Of a stretch of 64,000 bases of DNA, positions 7,412 through 17,066 are shown one piece after another. Every line of letters starts with the position of its first letter. Position 1 is the stretch's first letter. The notes under the pieces are model-generated. The model was not told where the DNA came from and searched no databases. It saw only the letters and a program-made list of their open reading frames with translations. The stretch is from assembly GCA_023387695.1 (NCBI GenBank), contig JAEWHT010000455.1, forward strand, positions 1 to 64,000, given 5' to 3'. The position numbers were made by a program, and so were the translations under genes. This DNA is from Pseudomonadota bacterium. GTDB lineage: Bacteria; Pseudomonadota; Alphaproteobacteria; Rhizobiales; Xanthobacteraceae.

Positions 7412-9661
7412 CTATCGATTCCCGCCGAACAGCCGGTCCATCAGCCAGCCATCAAGCCCTGCGGCTGCTTCCGGCCGCGCGTTGACGTTGGTACGCGTCG
7501 GCGGTGGCGCGCGATAGCCGCCGTTGGTGACCTGCGCTGAAGCAGGGGGATATGCCGGCGCAGGGCCAGGCGCTGGTGCTGCGGCTTGCGTCGGCGGCGA
7601 TATCTGCGATGAGATCTGCGCGAGGTTCGCCGGCCCCCAACTGGTTTGCAGGCTCGGAAGGGCTGCAACCTGCACACCTTCGTGGGCCGCGCGCATGAAG
7701 CGGGTCCAGACTTCCACCGGCAGGCCGCCGCCGGTTGCCTTCTTGGTCGGCGAATTATCGTCGTTGCCGAGCCAGACGCCGGTGACGAGGTTCGAGGTGT
7801 AGCCGATAAACCAGGCGTCGCGATAATCCTGGCTGGTGCCAGTCTTGCCGGCCGCCTGCCAACCCGGGATCTCGGCCTTCTTCGCCGTGCCCGATATCAG
7901 CGTCTCGCGCATCATCGTGTTCATCATGCCGACGTAGCGCGGATCGATCACCTGGTTATGTTCGTCGGCAGGCCGCATGTAGAGCAGCTTGCCGTCGAGC
8001 GTCTTGATCCGCGTCACTACGTGCGGCGTGGCTGCGAAGCCGCCATTGGCGAACGGCGCATAGGCGCCGACCATCTCGACCACGGAGACTTCCGAGGTGC
8101 CGAGTGCGATCGAAGCGTTGGGCTCAAGCTTGGAGGAGATGCCGAGCCGGTGCGCAGTGCGCACCACGTTCTTCGGTCCGACCTCGAGGCCAAGACGGAT
8201 GGCGACGGTGTTGAGCGAGTTGGCCAGCGCCTGAGTCAGCGTTACCGGGCCGAAATATTGATGCGTGTAGTTCTCGGGCTTCCAGCCCTTGACCTCGATC
8301 GGCGCATCCTGGCGGATCGTGTCGGGCGTCAGCCCTTGCTCCATCGCCGTCAGATAGACGAATGGCTTGAACGAGGAGCCCGGCTGGCGCTTGGCGGTGA
8401 CCGCGCGGTTGTACTGGCTCTCGGAATAGTTCCGCCCACCCACCATGGCGCGCACGGCGCCGTCGGGTGTCATCGCCACCAGCGCGCCCTGGCTGACATC
8501 GAACTTCACGCTCTTGGCCGCGAGCTCGTCGATGATTGCGGCTTCCGCCACGGCCTGGAGCTTCGGATCGATCGTGGTCTCGACCTTGATGCTGTCGTCG
8601 ATCTGGCCGACGAGATCGTCCAGCACCTCGCCGATCCAGTCGGCCACGTAGTTCACAGTGCCGGCACCGACCGGCTTCACATTGTAGGAGGGATGGCCGA
8701 TCGAGGCCTGGGCCTGCGCCTCGGTGATGAAGCTGGCGTCCGCCATCGCCGCGAGCACGACCCTCGCGCGCGCTTCCGCGCCTTCCGGGTTGCGGTTCGG
8801 CGCGAGCCGCGAGGGTGATTTGACGAGGCCCGCCAGCATCGCGGCTTCCGCGATCGTCACGTTCTTCGCCGGCTTGCCGAAATATTTCTGTGCGGCAGCT
8901 TCGACGCCGTAGGCGCCGGAGCCGAAATAGACGCGGTTGAGATAGAGCTCCAGGATCTCGTTCTTGGAATGCTTGCGCTCGAGCCAGATCGCGAGCTCCG
9001 CCTCTTGCAGCTTGCGCGCCATGGTGCGTTCCTGCGTCAGGAACAGGTTTTTCGCGAGCTGCTGCGTCAGCGTCGAGCCGCCCTGCGACACGCCGCGATG
9101 GAGCAAATTGGTGACGAGCGCGCGCAGGATGCCGACGGGGTCGATACCGAAATGTGAATAGAAGCGGCGGTCTTCAATGGCGATGAAGGCCTTGGGTAGA
9201 TAGGGCGGCAAATCCTTCAGCGCGACATTGGCGCCGGCCATCTCGCCGCGTTGCGCCAGCAAGGTGCCGTCGATGCCGACGATCTGGATCGTCGGCGGAC
9301 GCTTGGGAATCTCCAGCGACTGGATCGGCGGCAGATGGGCGCCGACCCAGATCACGACGCCGATCACGGCGATCACGCCCCAAAGGCCCAGCACGGCGCC
9401 CCAATAGACGAGGCGGCCGAGGCCGGCGCTGATGGATGATCTCGATTTGCGCTTGGTGCCGTTGCTCTTGGCCTGTGCCTTGCGCTCGCGCGGCGGCTCC
9501 TCGTCGGCAGGCTCGCTTTTGCGCTTGGCGGAGGATTTTTTCGGCTTGTCGTCGCCGCCGCCGGGAACGCGGTCAGCCGCCGTCAGGCGCAGATCGGCGA
9601 GCGCCGCGGGCAAGCCGAACAACGGCTCCTTCCGCCCACCCTTTTTCTTTGCCGACCCCAT
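7412..9661 (-). CDS. mrcA: Penicillin-binding protein 1A (bifunctional glycosyltransferase/transpeptidase)
   Basis: 749 aa. A basic, low-complexity cytoplasmic leader of about 85 residues, one membrane anchor, then the GT51 glycosyltransferase (catalytic EDRRFYSHFG, GGSTLTQQLAKN). The penicillin-binding transpeptidase follows, with active-site Ser in GSSFKPF, SLN and GKTGTS. The C-terminus is Pro/Ala-rich. It polymerises and cross-links peptidoglycan in the periplasm. ATG 9661 is preferred to the TTG two codons upstream. The long charged leader is unusual compared with enterobacterial PBP1a. Confidence 0.93.
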   Translation of the reverse strand: MGSAKKKGGRKEPLFGLPAALADLRLTAADRVPGGGDDKPKKSSAKRKSEPADEEPPRERKAQAKSNGTKRKSRSSISAGLGRLVYWGAVLGLWGVIAVIGVVIWVGAHLPPIQSLEIPKRPPTIQIVGIDGTLLAQRGEMAGANVALKDLPPYLPKAFIAIEDRRFYSHFGIDPVGILRALVTNLLHRGVSQGGSTLTQQLAKNLFLTQERTMARKLQEAELAIWLERKHSKNEILELYLNRVYFGSGAYGVEAAAQKYFGKPAKNVTIAEAAMLAGLVKSPSRLAPNRNPEGAEARARVVLAAMADASFITEAQAQASIGHPSYNVKPVGAGTVNYVADWIGEVLDDLVGQIDDSIKVETTIDPKLQAVAEAAIIDELAAKSVKFDVSQGALVAMTPDGAVRAMVGGRNYSESQYNRAVTAKRQPGSSFKPFVYLTAMEQGLTPDTIRQDAPIEVKGWKPENYTHQYFGPVTLTQALANSLNTVAIRLGLEVGPKNVVRTAHRLGISSKLEPNASIALGTSEVSVVEMVGAYAPFANGGFAATPHVVTRIKTLDGKLLYMRPADEHNQVIDPRYVGMMNTMMRETLISGTAKKAEIPGWQAAGKTGTSQDYRDAWFIGYTSNLVTGVWLGNDDNSPTKKATGGGLPVEVWTRFMRAAHEGVQVAALPSLQTSWGPANLAQISSQISPPTQAAAPAPGPAPAYPPASAQVTNGGYRAPPPTRTNVNARPEAAAGLDGWLMDRLFGGNR

Positions 9662-9826
9662 ACGCAAAACGCCCGGTCACCCCGCCCCGCCGCACGCTAG
9701 CGGTCGCTGTTTAAGGCCCGGTTACCCCGAAGTTAACGCGTGATTAGGAGGTACGGCATTCGCTTCCCGCAGTTCCGCTTGTTTGGCGCCGGCGCTAGGA
9801 TCGCAGGCAGTACAAGAGGGAACACC

Positions 9827-10252
9827 ATGGGCCACATCGATCCGACCAAGGACATCTTCGCGCAATTCCGGGAGAATGACCGCCCCGGCCCGATCCACAT
9901 GCTCAACCTGGTGCGCCTGCGCAAGGAGGCGGCCTATCCCGATGGCCGCAAGGCGAGCGGCGCGGAAGCCTACGCGGCCTATGGTCGGGAGAGCGGCCCG
10001 GTGTTCGAACGGCTCGGCGGCCGCATCGTCTGGCAAGGCAGGTTCGAGCTGATGCTGATCGGCCCGCAGGAGGAACGCTGGGACCACTGCTTCATCGCCG
10101 AATACCCGAGCGTCTCAGCCTTCGTGGAGATGATCCGCGATCCCGTCTATCGCGAAGCGGTGAAGCACCGCCAGGCCGCGGTGGAGGATTCGCGCCTGAT
10201 CCGGCACGCCGTGCTGCCGGTGGGGAAGAATTTTGGAGAGATACCGGCGTAG
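9827..10252 (+). CDS. DUF1330 family protein
   Basis: 141 aa, small alpha/beta ferredoxin-like (dimeric barrel) protein of the DUF1330 type; the segments PGPIHMLNLVRLR, YAAYGRESGPVF and MIRDPVYREAVKHRQAA are typical. The start ATG 9827 has GAGGGAAC about 6 nt upstream; upstream in-frame codons lack a ribosome site. Cytoplasmic, function unknown. Followed by a strong bidirectional hairpin and convergent with a binding-protein gene. Confidence 0.8.
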   Translation: MGHIDPTKDIFAQFRENDRPGPIHMLNLVRLRKEAAYPDGRKASGAEAYAAYGRESGPVFERLGGRIVWQGRFELMLIGPQEERWDHCFIAEYPSVSAFVEMIRDPVYREAVKHRQAAVEDSRLIRHAVLPVGKNFGEIPA

Positions 10253-10267
10253 GTACTCCCCAAACAA

Positions 10268-10293
10268 AATCGGCGGCCCGCAGGCCGCCGATT
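10268..10293. terminator. Bidirectional hairpin terminator
   Basis: An 11-bp perfect stem AATCGGCGGCC / GGCCGCCGATT with a CGCA loop, placed between convergent genes ending at 10252 and 10313. A-rich sequence lies left of it and a short T run right of it, so it can end transcription from either side. Confidence 0.75.
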
Positions 10294-10312
10294 GCGTTTC
10301 AGAGGTCTTCGA

Positions 10313-11536
10313 CTAACCCGCCGGGCCGTCCTCGAGGATCGGGCCGAACAGCTCCCAACGCTCGCCGTTGAACTTCATCATCTGAAGCTGCTTGTTGACG
10401 CGGTAGTCGGTCGGCGAAGTATTGGCCTTGATGCCGGGAAGCGCGGTGTCCCAGGCGAAGTCTTTCAGCGAGGTTGCTTGCTTCATGACGTTCTCGCGCG
10501 TGAGATCGTCTCCGCACTGCTTCAGCACATACGCCAGCAACTGCGCCGTGGCGTAGCCATAGGTGTTGAAGTTCGAGTCCTTGTCGCCATCGGGATAGTA
10601 CTTGGCCATGAAGTCGAAATACTTCTTCAGGCCGGCGTCGTCCTTCCAGGTCGGATCAAGCGGCTCCTTGCCGTAGTTGACGCTGATCAGTCCCTTGGCG
10701 GCCTCGAAGCCTGCCGGCTTCAGCACCGCGCCGACCGAGGTGGCGTTGATGTCGACGATCTGCGTCGGGTGCCAGTCCATCTCGGCGATCTTCTTGATCG
10801 CCTGTGCTGCCTGCTTCGGCGTCGTCGCGCTGAAGAACAGGTCGGCACCGGCGTCCTTGATCTTGAGGATCTGCGAATCGACGGTGGGATCGGAGACCTC
10901 GTAGGACGCTTCGGTCACGATCATCTTGGCGGCTTTGTCACCGAGGCCGGCCTTGAGGCCGTTCAGATAGTCCTTGCCGAGGTCGTCGTTCTGATAGAGC
11001 ACGCCGACCTTGGCGTTCGGATGCTCCTTCAGAATGTACTGACCGTAGATGCGGCCTTCGACGAAGTAATTCGGGTTGAAGCCCATGGTCCAGGGGAAGT
11101 TCTTCGGATCGGTGAACCGCGAGGCACCGGTCGCCGCGAACAGTTGCGGCACCTTCTTGGAATTGAGATATTTCTGCACGGCCGCGTTCACCGGCGTGCC
11201 GATGATCTGGAAGGTCAGCAGCACCTCGTCGCTTTCGACGAGCTTGCGAATTTGCTCCACGGCCTTCGGCGGCGAATAGGCGTCGTCATATTGGATCAGG
11301 TTGATCTTGCGGCCGTTGATGCCGCCCTGCTCATTGATCATCTTGAAATAGGCGGCCTGGGTCTTGCCGATCGACGAATAGGCCGACGCCGGTCCCGAGA
11401 ACGGCATGGTCTGTCCGATCTTGATCTCGGTGTCGCTGGCGCCCGGATCATATTTCTTCTGGGCATTGGCCGCAGAGACCGACAGCGCCAAGGTCAGCGC
11501 CGTTGCCGTGGCCAGATGCAGAATCCCATTCCTCAT
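10313..11536 (-). CDS. ABC transporter substrate-binding protein, branched-chain amino acid type (paralogue 1)
   Basis: 407 aa. Signal peptide MRNGILHLATATALTLALSV cleaved after ANA, then a type 1 periplasmic binding fold (Peripla_BP_6): IKIGQTMPFSG, NLIQYDDAYSPPKA, GVLYQNDDLGKDYL. ATG 11536 is set by GAGGGAA 6 nt upstream. It shares most of its sequence, including the C-terminal KFNGERWELFGPI, with the gene immediately upstream, so the two are tandem duplicates. No permease or ATPase genes are adjacent; the ligand is unknown. Confidence 0.9.
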   Translation of the reverse strand: MRNGILHLATATALTLALSVSAANAQKKYDPGASDTEIKIGQTMPFSGPASAYSSIGKTQAAYFKMINEQGGINGRKINLIQYDDAYSPPKAVEQIRKLVESDEVLLTFQIIGTPVNAAVQKYLNSKKVPQLFAATGASRFTDPKNFPWTMGFNPNYFVEGRIYGQYILKEHPNAKVGVLYQNDDLGKDYLNGLKAGLGDKAAKMIVTEASYEVSDPTVDSQILKIKDAGADLFFSATTPKQAAQAIKKIAEMDWHPTQIVDINATSVGAVLKPAGFEAAKGLISVNYGKEPLDPTWKDDAGLKKYFDFMAKYYPDGDKDSNFNTYGYATAQLLAYVLKQCGDDLTRENVMKQATSLKDFAWDTALPGIKANTSPTDYRVNKQLQMMKFNGERWELFGPILEDGPAG

Positions 11537-11668
11537 TCGCAATTCCCTCGATGTGTTATTGGCGGATGGTCTGCCGGGCACACTGCTGCGCACCCGACGC
11601 CATCGCTGGGCGCGAGTGTGAAGGAACCATTGTTGCAACGCAAGGTGGGGTGGCGCTGGCAGTTCGTA

Positions 11669-11697
11669 GGGTGGGTCACGTTAAGCTTAACCCACCC
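11669..11697. repeat. Short palindromic repeat between tandem binding-protein genes
   Basis: GGGTGGGT at 11669-11676 pairs with ACCCACCC at 11690-11697; the 13-nt loop contains TTAAGCTTAA. A related GTAGGGTGGATTAGC-type element occurs at 51067-51157. It separates the two paralogous genes and could act as a terminator for the upstream one. Confidence 0.55.
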
Positions 11698-11716
11698 CAC
11701 GAAATCGCTCGCGAGA

Positions 11717-12943
11717 CTAGCCCGAGGGACCCGAGTCCTCGATGATCGGTCCAAACAGCTCCCAGCGCTCGCCGTTGAACTTCATCATCTGCATCTGCTT
11801 GTTGACGCGGTAGTCGTTCGGCCCGGTGTTGATCTTGATGCCGGGTAGGGCGAAGCTCGGGGTGAAGTCCTTGATGTTGGCGACCTGCTTCATCACGTTC
11901 TCACGCGACAGGTCGTCGCCGCATTGCTTCAGCACCTGCGTCAGCAACTCGGCCACCGAGTAGCCGTAGGTGTTGACGGTGTTGAGCTTGTCACCTTCCG
12001 GGAAATACTTGTCCATGAAGGCGAAAAAGGCCTTCACGCCGGGATCGTCCTTCCATTGAGGATCGCCGGGCTCCTTGCCGTACTGCGTCGAGATGATGCC
12101 CTTGGATATGTCGAGACCGGCGGGCTTCAACGTCGCCGAGATCGGGCTCGCATTGATGTCGACGATGTGTACCGGCGTCCAGCCGAGCTCGGCGACTTTC
12201 TTGATCGCCTGTGCCGCGAACTTCGGTGTCGAGGCGTCGTAGAAAAGATCGGCACCCGTCGACTTCAGCTTGACCACTTGCGAGTCCACCGTCGGATCGG
12301 TGAGCTCGTACGATACTTCGCCGACGATCATGCTGGCGGCCTTGTCGCCGAGCCCGCTCTTGAGGCCCGCGAGATAATCGCGGCCCATGTCGTCGTTCTG
12401 GTAGAGCACACCGATCTTGGCGTTCGGATGTTCCTTGAGAATGTATTTCGCGTAGATCCGCCCTTCGGAGATGTAGTTGGGATTATAGGCGATGGTCCAG
12501 GGATAGTTCTGCGGATCGTTGAAGCGCGAGGCACCGGTGGAAGCCAGGAGCTGCGGGACCTTCCTGCCGTTGAGATATTTTTGTACTGCGGCGTTGCTGG
12601 CCGTGCCGATGATCTGGAACGTGAACAGCACCTCGTCGCCTTCGACGAGCTTGCGCACCTGCTCGACGGTCTTCGGCGGCGAAGCGGCATCGTCATACTG
12701 AATCAGGTTGATCTTGCGGCCGTTGATGCCACCCTGATCGTTGATCATCTTGAAGTAAGCGGCCTGGGTCTTGCCGATATTGGCGTAGACGGAATAGGGG
12801 CCGGAGAACGGCACGGTCTGGCCGATCTTGATTTCGGTGTCGCTCGCACCGGTGTCGTATTTCTTCTGGGCGAGGGCTTGGTTGGCGGAGAACGCGAAGG
12901 CGAGCGCCGCCGTGGCAGCTAGGTATGCTCTGCGAGTCTTCAT
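11717..12943 (-). CDS. ABC transporter substrate-binding protein, branched-chain amino acid type (paralogue 2)
   Basis: 408 aa. Signal peptide (MKTRRAYLAATAALAFAFSA, cleavage after ALA) and a Peripla_BP_6 fold nearly identical in layout to its downstream neighbour: IKIGQTVPFSG, YDDAASPPK, GVLYQNDDMGRDYL. The start ATG 12943 has AGGAGGAA about 9 nt upstream. The divergence spread along the length suggests an old tandem duplication with changed ligand preference rather than a recent copy. Periplasmic; no transport partners are nearby. Confidence 0.9.
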   Translation of the reverse strand: MKTRRAYLAATAALAFAFSANQALAQKKYDTGASDTEIKIGQTVPFSGPYSVYANIGKTQAAYFKMINDQGGINGRKINLIQYDDAASPPKTVEQVRKLVEGDEVLFTFQIIGTASNAAVQKYLNGRKVPQLLASTGASRFNDPQNYPWTIAYNPNYISEGRIYAKYILKEHPNAKIGVLYQNDDMGRDYLAGLKSGLGDKAASMIVGEVSYELTDPTVDSQVVKLKSTGADLFYDASTPKFAAQAIKKVAELGWTPVHIVDINASPISATLKPAGLDISKGIISTQYGKEPGDPQWKDDPGVKAFFAFMDKYFPEGDKLNTVNTYGYSVAELLTQVLKQCGDDLSRENVMKQVANIKDFTPSFALPGIKINTGPNDYRVNKQMQMMKFNGERWELFGPIIEDSGPSG

Positions 12944-13093
12944 GTTGGTTTGTTCCTCCTGACGGAATATTTCCGGTCGACGGTCTTTTTCCCGTTGGTT
13001 GCAACGGTCGCCATCGCTGCCGAAGAGTGTGGAGGAAGGGCAGGCCGCGCGCAAGGATCGCGACGCTGCGCTGTAACGTCTCGGGCTGGCGTC

Positions 13094-13456
13094 TTACGCC
13101 AGGAATAATGCCGCGAGCGCGATCACGGCCGGCAGCGCCTGCACGATCAGAATGCGCGTGCTGACGGTCGCCGCGCCATAGGCGCCGGCCACGATCACGC
13201 AGAGCAGGAAGAATACCTTGATCTGGAACGCGAAGGCCGGGTTGCCGTGGACGAGACCCCAGATCAGGCCGGCGACGAGGAAACCGTTATAGAGCCCCTG
13301 ATTGGCGGCGAGCACCTTCGTGATCTCGGCTTTCTCCGGCGTGTTGCGGAAGGTCTTCAAGCCGAGCGGCTTGTCCCAAAGGAACATCTCCAGGATCAGA
13401 AAGTAAGCGTGCAGTGCGGCGACCAGCGCCACCAGGATATTCGCGACCAGGTTCAA
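13094..13456 (-). CDS. DUF1304 membrane protein
   Basis: 120 aa with four hydrophobic segments and the family's conserved LVAALHAYFLILEMFLW and NQGLYNGFLVAGL. I set the start at TTG 13456 because GGGGGAG lies 6 nt upstream and the protein then begins MNLVANILVAL, as DUF1304 proteins usually do. ATG codons at 13477 and 13540 give N-terminal extensions without a ribosome site. Inner membrane, function unknown. Divergent from ogt. Confidence 0.82.
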   Translation of the reverse strand: MNLVANILVALVAALHAYFLILEMFLWDKPLGLKTFRNTPEKAEITKVLAANQGLYNGFLVAGLIWGLVHGNPAFAFQIKVFFLLCVIVAGAYGAATVSTRILIVQALPAVIALAALFLA

Positions 13457-13549
13457 GTTGAGCTCCCCCAAAAGCATCAGCTTTCGGGTGGACGTTAGCA
13501 TGGCCGGCGTGGCAAGTGCGATGGTGTGTTTCGATGCCATGGTGCCGCA

Positions 13550-14080
13550 ATGCCCGCGCGATCAAGCAAGATTCCCGAGCGCTTCGGTCTCGATCGGTTA
13601 AAGACGCCGATCGGGATGGCGTTGCTCGTTACCGATCGCGATGGCGCGTTGTGCGCGTTCGACTGGGATGACTACGAGCCCCGCATGCGCGAGTTGCTGC
13701 GCCTCCAACATGGCGCGGTGGATCTGGTTGATCAGTCCGCACCGACAGCGATGAAGACCGCGCTATCGGCCTACTTCGAGGGGGATCTCGGTCAGCTCTT
13801 GCGCGTCGAATGGCGCGTCGCCGGCACGCCGTTTCAGCAGAAGGTCTGGACTGCGCTCGCGAAAATCCCGGCCGGTACTACGATGAGCTATGGCGCGCTG
13901 GCTACGAAGATCCAGATGCCGAAGGCCATTCGCGCCGTCGGCCACGCCAACGGCTCCAACCCGATCAGCGTGGTGCTGCCGTGTCATCGCCTGATCGGCG
14001 CCGATGGCTCGCTGGTGAAATATGGCGGCGGCCTTGAGCGCAAACGCTGGCTGCTGCGGCATGAGGGTGTGGACGTCTGA
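13550..14080 (+). CDS. ogt: Methylated-DNA--protein-cysteine S-methyltransferase
   Basis: 176 aa. The C-terminal domain has the alkyl-acceptor motif PCHR (SVVLPCHRLIGADGSL), preceded by the winged-helix segment TTMSYGALA and the Asn hinge VGHANGSNP. The N-terminal RNase H-like domain is short, as in Ogt/AGT proteins. It repairs O6-alkylguanine in DNA by suicide transfer. ATG 13550 is used; no strong Shine-Dalgarno is visible. Convergent with glnD, 8 bp apart. Confidence 0.93.
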   Translation: MPARSSKIPERFGLDRLKTPIGMALLVTDRDGALCAFDWDDYEPRMRELLRLQHGAVDLVDQSAPTAMKTALSAYFEGDLGQLLRVEWRVAGTPFQQKVWTALAKIPAGTTMSYGALATKIQMPKAIRAVGHANGSNPISVVLPCHRLIGADGSLVKYGGGLERKRWLLRHEGVDV

Positions 14081-14088
14081 CGCTCCAC

Positions 14089-16878
14089 TCACGCCGCTGG
14101 CTGAACAGCCTTGTCGCCGGCCATCACATGGGTCAACGCGCTCTTGATCGCGGCTTGGCGGGTCGGGGCGTTGATCTGTGCGCCGAGCAAGTCGGTGACG
14201 TAGAACACGTCGCGCGCGCGCTCGCCGAAGGTCGCGACATGGGCCGAGGCGATGTTGAGGTTGAGCTTGGAGATCGCGGTGGTCAGCTCGTAGAGCAGGC
14301 CGGGGCGGTCGAGGCCGGAAACCTCGATCACGGTGTAGCGGTCGGACCACTGGTTGTTGATGGTCACTTCCGGCTCGATTACGAAGGGCCGCGCCTTGCT
14401 CCGCACGGTGCGCCGCGCCACCACCTCGGGCAAGCGTAGCTTGCCTTCCAGCACGTCCTCGATCATCTCGCCGATGCGGGTGGCGCGCCGGCCCTCGTCC
14501 TCGTCGCGGTCGTATTCCCGCGAGATCGAGATCGTATCTAGCGCGCGACCATCGGTCGTGGTGTAGATCTGCGCGTCGACGATGTTGGCGCCGGCTGACG
14601 CACAAGCGCCCGCGATGATCGACAGCAACCAGGGATGGTCCTGAGCGAATATCGTCAGCTCGGTGACGCCGCGCACCTCGTCGAAGCCGACATTGATCGC
14701 CAGCTTGTGGCCGGCCTGTTCGCTGGAGCGCACGAAGCGGGCGTGGCGAATCTTGCGCGGCAGTTCGACCTTGAGCCAGTAAGCCGGATAATGCCGGCCG
14801 ATATAGGCATCGAGCTCGTCGGCCGGCCATTCGGCGAAAGCGTGCCGGAATTCGGCATAGGCGGCCGTGAGGCGCTTGCCGCGGTCGACCTCCGAGAAGC
14901 CGCCGGTCAGCACCGGCTCGGTCTCGTAGTACAGCGAGCGCAATAGCTGCGCCTTCCAGCCGTTCCACACGCCGGGACCGACGCCGCGGATGTCGGCGGT
15001 GGTCAGGATCGTCAGCAGCTTCATCTGCTCGACGGACTGCACAACGGCAGCGAAATTCTCGATGGTCTTGCGGTCGGAGAGGTCGCGCGACTGCGCGACC
15101 GTGGACATTGTCAGATGCTCCTCGATCAGCCAGGCAACGAGCTCGGTATCGGCCGCGCTGAAGCCGAGCCGCGGGCACAGCCGCCGCGCCACCTTGGCGC
15201 CGGCGATCGAATGATCCTCGGGCCGGCCCTTGGCGATGTCGTGTAGCAGCGTCGTGATGTAGATCACCGCGCGATGCTCGGGGCGAATTTTGCGCATCAG
15301 GTCGCTGGCAAGCGTGAACTCATCGAGGCCGCCGCGCTCGATATCCTGGAGGAATCCGACGCAGCGGATCAGATGCTCGTCGACGGTGTAGTGATGATAC
15401 ATGTTGAACTGCATCATCGAGACGATCTTGCCGAAGGCGCGGATGAAATGACCGAGCACGCCGGTCTCGTTCATCCGTCGCAGCACGATCTCGGCATTGT
15501 CAGAGGTCAGGATCTCCATGAACAGACGATTGGCTTCGGGATTCTCGCGCATCTGCGCGTTGATCAGCCCGAGCGAACGCGTCACGTCGCGCATCGCGTC
15601 CGGATGGAAGGCGAGGTTGTTCTTCTGCGCCAGGCGGAAAATGCGGATCAGATTGACGGGGTCGTGCTTGAACACGTCGGGCGCGGCGACGTTGATGCGA
15701 TTGTTGTCGACGATGAAGTCGTCGCTTTCAGGCACGCGCCGCTTCGTTTGCGTCGGGCGCAGCCGCGCCATCATCCGGCTCAACACCGGTGCGGGCTTGG
15801 CCTGCTGGTCCTCGAGCTTGGCGCAGAGGATGGCGGTGAGGTTGCCGACTTCCTTGGCGACCAGGAAGTAGTGCTTCATGAAGCGTTCGACGTCCTGCAT
15901 GCCGGGATGCGAGGTGTAACCGAGCCTGACGGCGATCTCGCGCTGAAGGTCGAACGACAGCCGCTCTTCGGGTCGACCGGAATAGAAATGCAGATTGCAG
16001 CGCACGGACCAGAGGAAGTCGGCGCAGCGGCGGAAGCTGCGATATTCCTGCGCGTCGAACACGCCGCGTTCGACCAGTTCGTCGGTGTCGCGGACGCGAT
16101 AGACGTATTTCGCGATCCAGAACAGCGTGTGCAGGTCGCGTAGTGCGCCCTTGCCGTCCTTGACGTTGGGCTCGACCAGATAGCGCGACTGGCCGCCGCG
16201 TCGGTGACGCTCTTCGCGCTCGGCAAGCTTTGCGGTGACGAATTCGGACGCGGTGCCCTGTACCACTTCCTTGTCGAAGCGTTCGACCAGCTCGTCATAA
16301 AGCGGCTGGTCGCCGGTCAGGAAGCGCGTCTCCAGGATCGCGGTGCGGATGGTCATGTCGCCGCGCGCCTGCCGGATCGATTCATCGACCGAGCGCGTGG
16401 CGTGACCGACCTTCAGCCCCATATCCCAGAGGCAATACAAAATGGCCTCGGCCACCTGCTCGCCCCACGCGGTCTGCTTGTACGGCAGGATGAACAGCAG
16501 ATCGATGTCGGACTCCGGCGCCATCAGGCCGCGGCCATAGCCGCCGGTCGCGACCACCGCCATGCGCTCCGCGCCGCTCGGGATCGGCGAGCGGTAGAGA
16601 TGTCGCGTCGCGGCCGAATAGAGGATGCGGATGATCTCGTCCTGCACATGGCACAGACGCTCGGCGCAGCGGCGGCCGTGGCGGTCTTTCAGCAGGATCG
16701 CCTGTGCCGCGGCGCGCGCGGCGAGCAGCTCGGCCTTGAGCAGTTGCGCGGTCGCGGTGCGGAACGCGTCCTCGCGCCCCTGATGCTTTTCCGCGAGCGC
16801 ATCGACCGCGGCGGTGATCCGCGCGGTGTCGAAACGATCATCCACTGCAGGCTTCTGCTCAGTCGTAACGCTGTCCAT
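14089..16878 (-). CDS. glnD: Bifunctional uridylyltransferase/uridylyl-removing enzyme
   Basis: 929 aa, a full-length GlnD. Order of domains: nucleotidyltransferase (GGYGRGLMAPESDIDLLF, with the G-G-x-G and D-x-D residues), PII-uridylyltransferase linker, HD hydrolase (LLHDIAKGRPEDHS), and two C-terminal ACT domains that sense glutamine. It uridylylates and deuridylylates PII proteins, controlling nitrogen assimilation. ATG 16878. In many alphaproteobacteria glnD sits beside mutS; here both are on the minus strand but separated by about 4.4 kb of transporter-related genes. Confidence 0.96.
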   Translation of the reverse strand: MDSVTTEQKPAVDDRFDTARITAAVDALAEKHQGREDAFRTATAQLLKAELLAARAAAQAILLKDRHGRRCAERLCHVQDEIIRILYSAATRHLYRSPIPSGAERMAVVATGGYGRGLMAPESDIDLLFILPYKQTAWGEQVAEAILYCLWDMGLKVGHATRSVDESIRQARGDMTIRTAILETRFLTGDQPLYDELVERFDKEVVQGTASEFVTAKLAEREERHRRGGQSRYLVEPNVKDGKGALRDLHTLFWIAKYVYRVRDTDELVERGVFDAQEYRSFRRCADFLWSVRCNLHFYSGRPEERLSFDLQREIAVRLGYTSHPGMQDVERFMKHYFLVAKEVGNLTAILCAKLEDQQAKPAPVLSRMMARLRPTQTKRRVPESDDFIVDNNRINVAAPDVFKHDPVNLIRIFRLAQKNNLAFHPDAMRDVTRSLGLINAQMRENPEANRLFMEILTSDNAEIVLRRMNETGVLGHFIRAFGKIVSMMQFNMYHHYTVDEHLIRCVGFLQDIERGGLDEFTLASDLMRKIRPEHRAVIYITTLLHDIAKGRPEDHSIAGAKVARRLCPRLGFSAADTELVAWLIEEHLTMSTVAQSRDLSDRKTIENFAAVVQSVEQMKLLTILTTADIRGVGPGVWNGWKAQLLRSLYYETEPVLTGGFSEVDRGKRLTAAYAEFRHAFAEWPADELDAYIGRHYPAYWLKVELPRKIRHARFVRSSEQAGHKLAINVGFDEVRGVTELTIFAQDHPWLLSIIAGACASAGANIVDAQIYTTTDGRALDTISISREYDRDEDEGRRATRIGEMIEDVLEGKLRLPEVVARRTVRSKARPFVIEPEVTINNQWSDRYTVIEVSGLDRPGLLYELTTAISKLNLNIASAHVATFGERARDVFYVTDLLGAQINAPTRQAAIKSALTHVMAGDKAVQPAA

Positions 16879-17066
16879 ATCTCACCGGATATAAGAGGTG
16901 ACAGGCGCTGTCACCCGCCATTCTCTGGCAATAGTCGTTCCATGCTGGAAAAGGCCGGCTTCGAGCAAAATTGTTCTCAGGCCCTGCGCTTTCAAGGGTC
17001 GGATTTTCTCATTGACCTCTAGATATAACTCATTGAAAAACAATGAAATTCCTGAGGAGGCTGGGC

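Noticed and set aside
10292..11848. 518-codon plus-strand open frame over the binding-protein genes
   Set aside because: It crosses two signal-peptide-bearing genes on the other strand and an intergenic repeat; low-complexity Arg/Leu/Asp composition.
13763..15178. 471-codon minus-strand frame overlapping ogt and glnD
   Set aside because: Out-of-frame shadow of glnD with Arg/Ala-rich nonsense sequence.
17012..17030. Possible -35/-10 promoter before the sulfonate binding protein (TTGACC and TATAAC)
   Set aside because: The two boxes are only about 6 bp apart, too close for a sigma-70 promoter.
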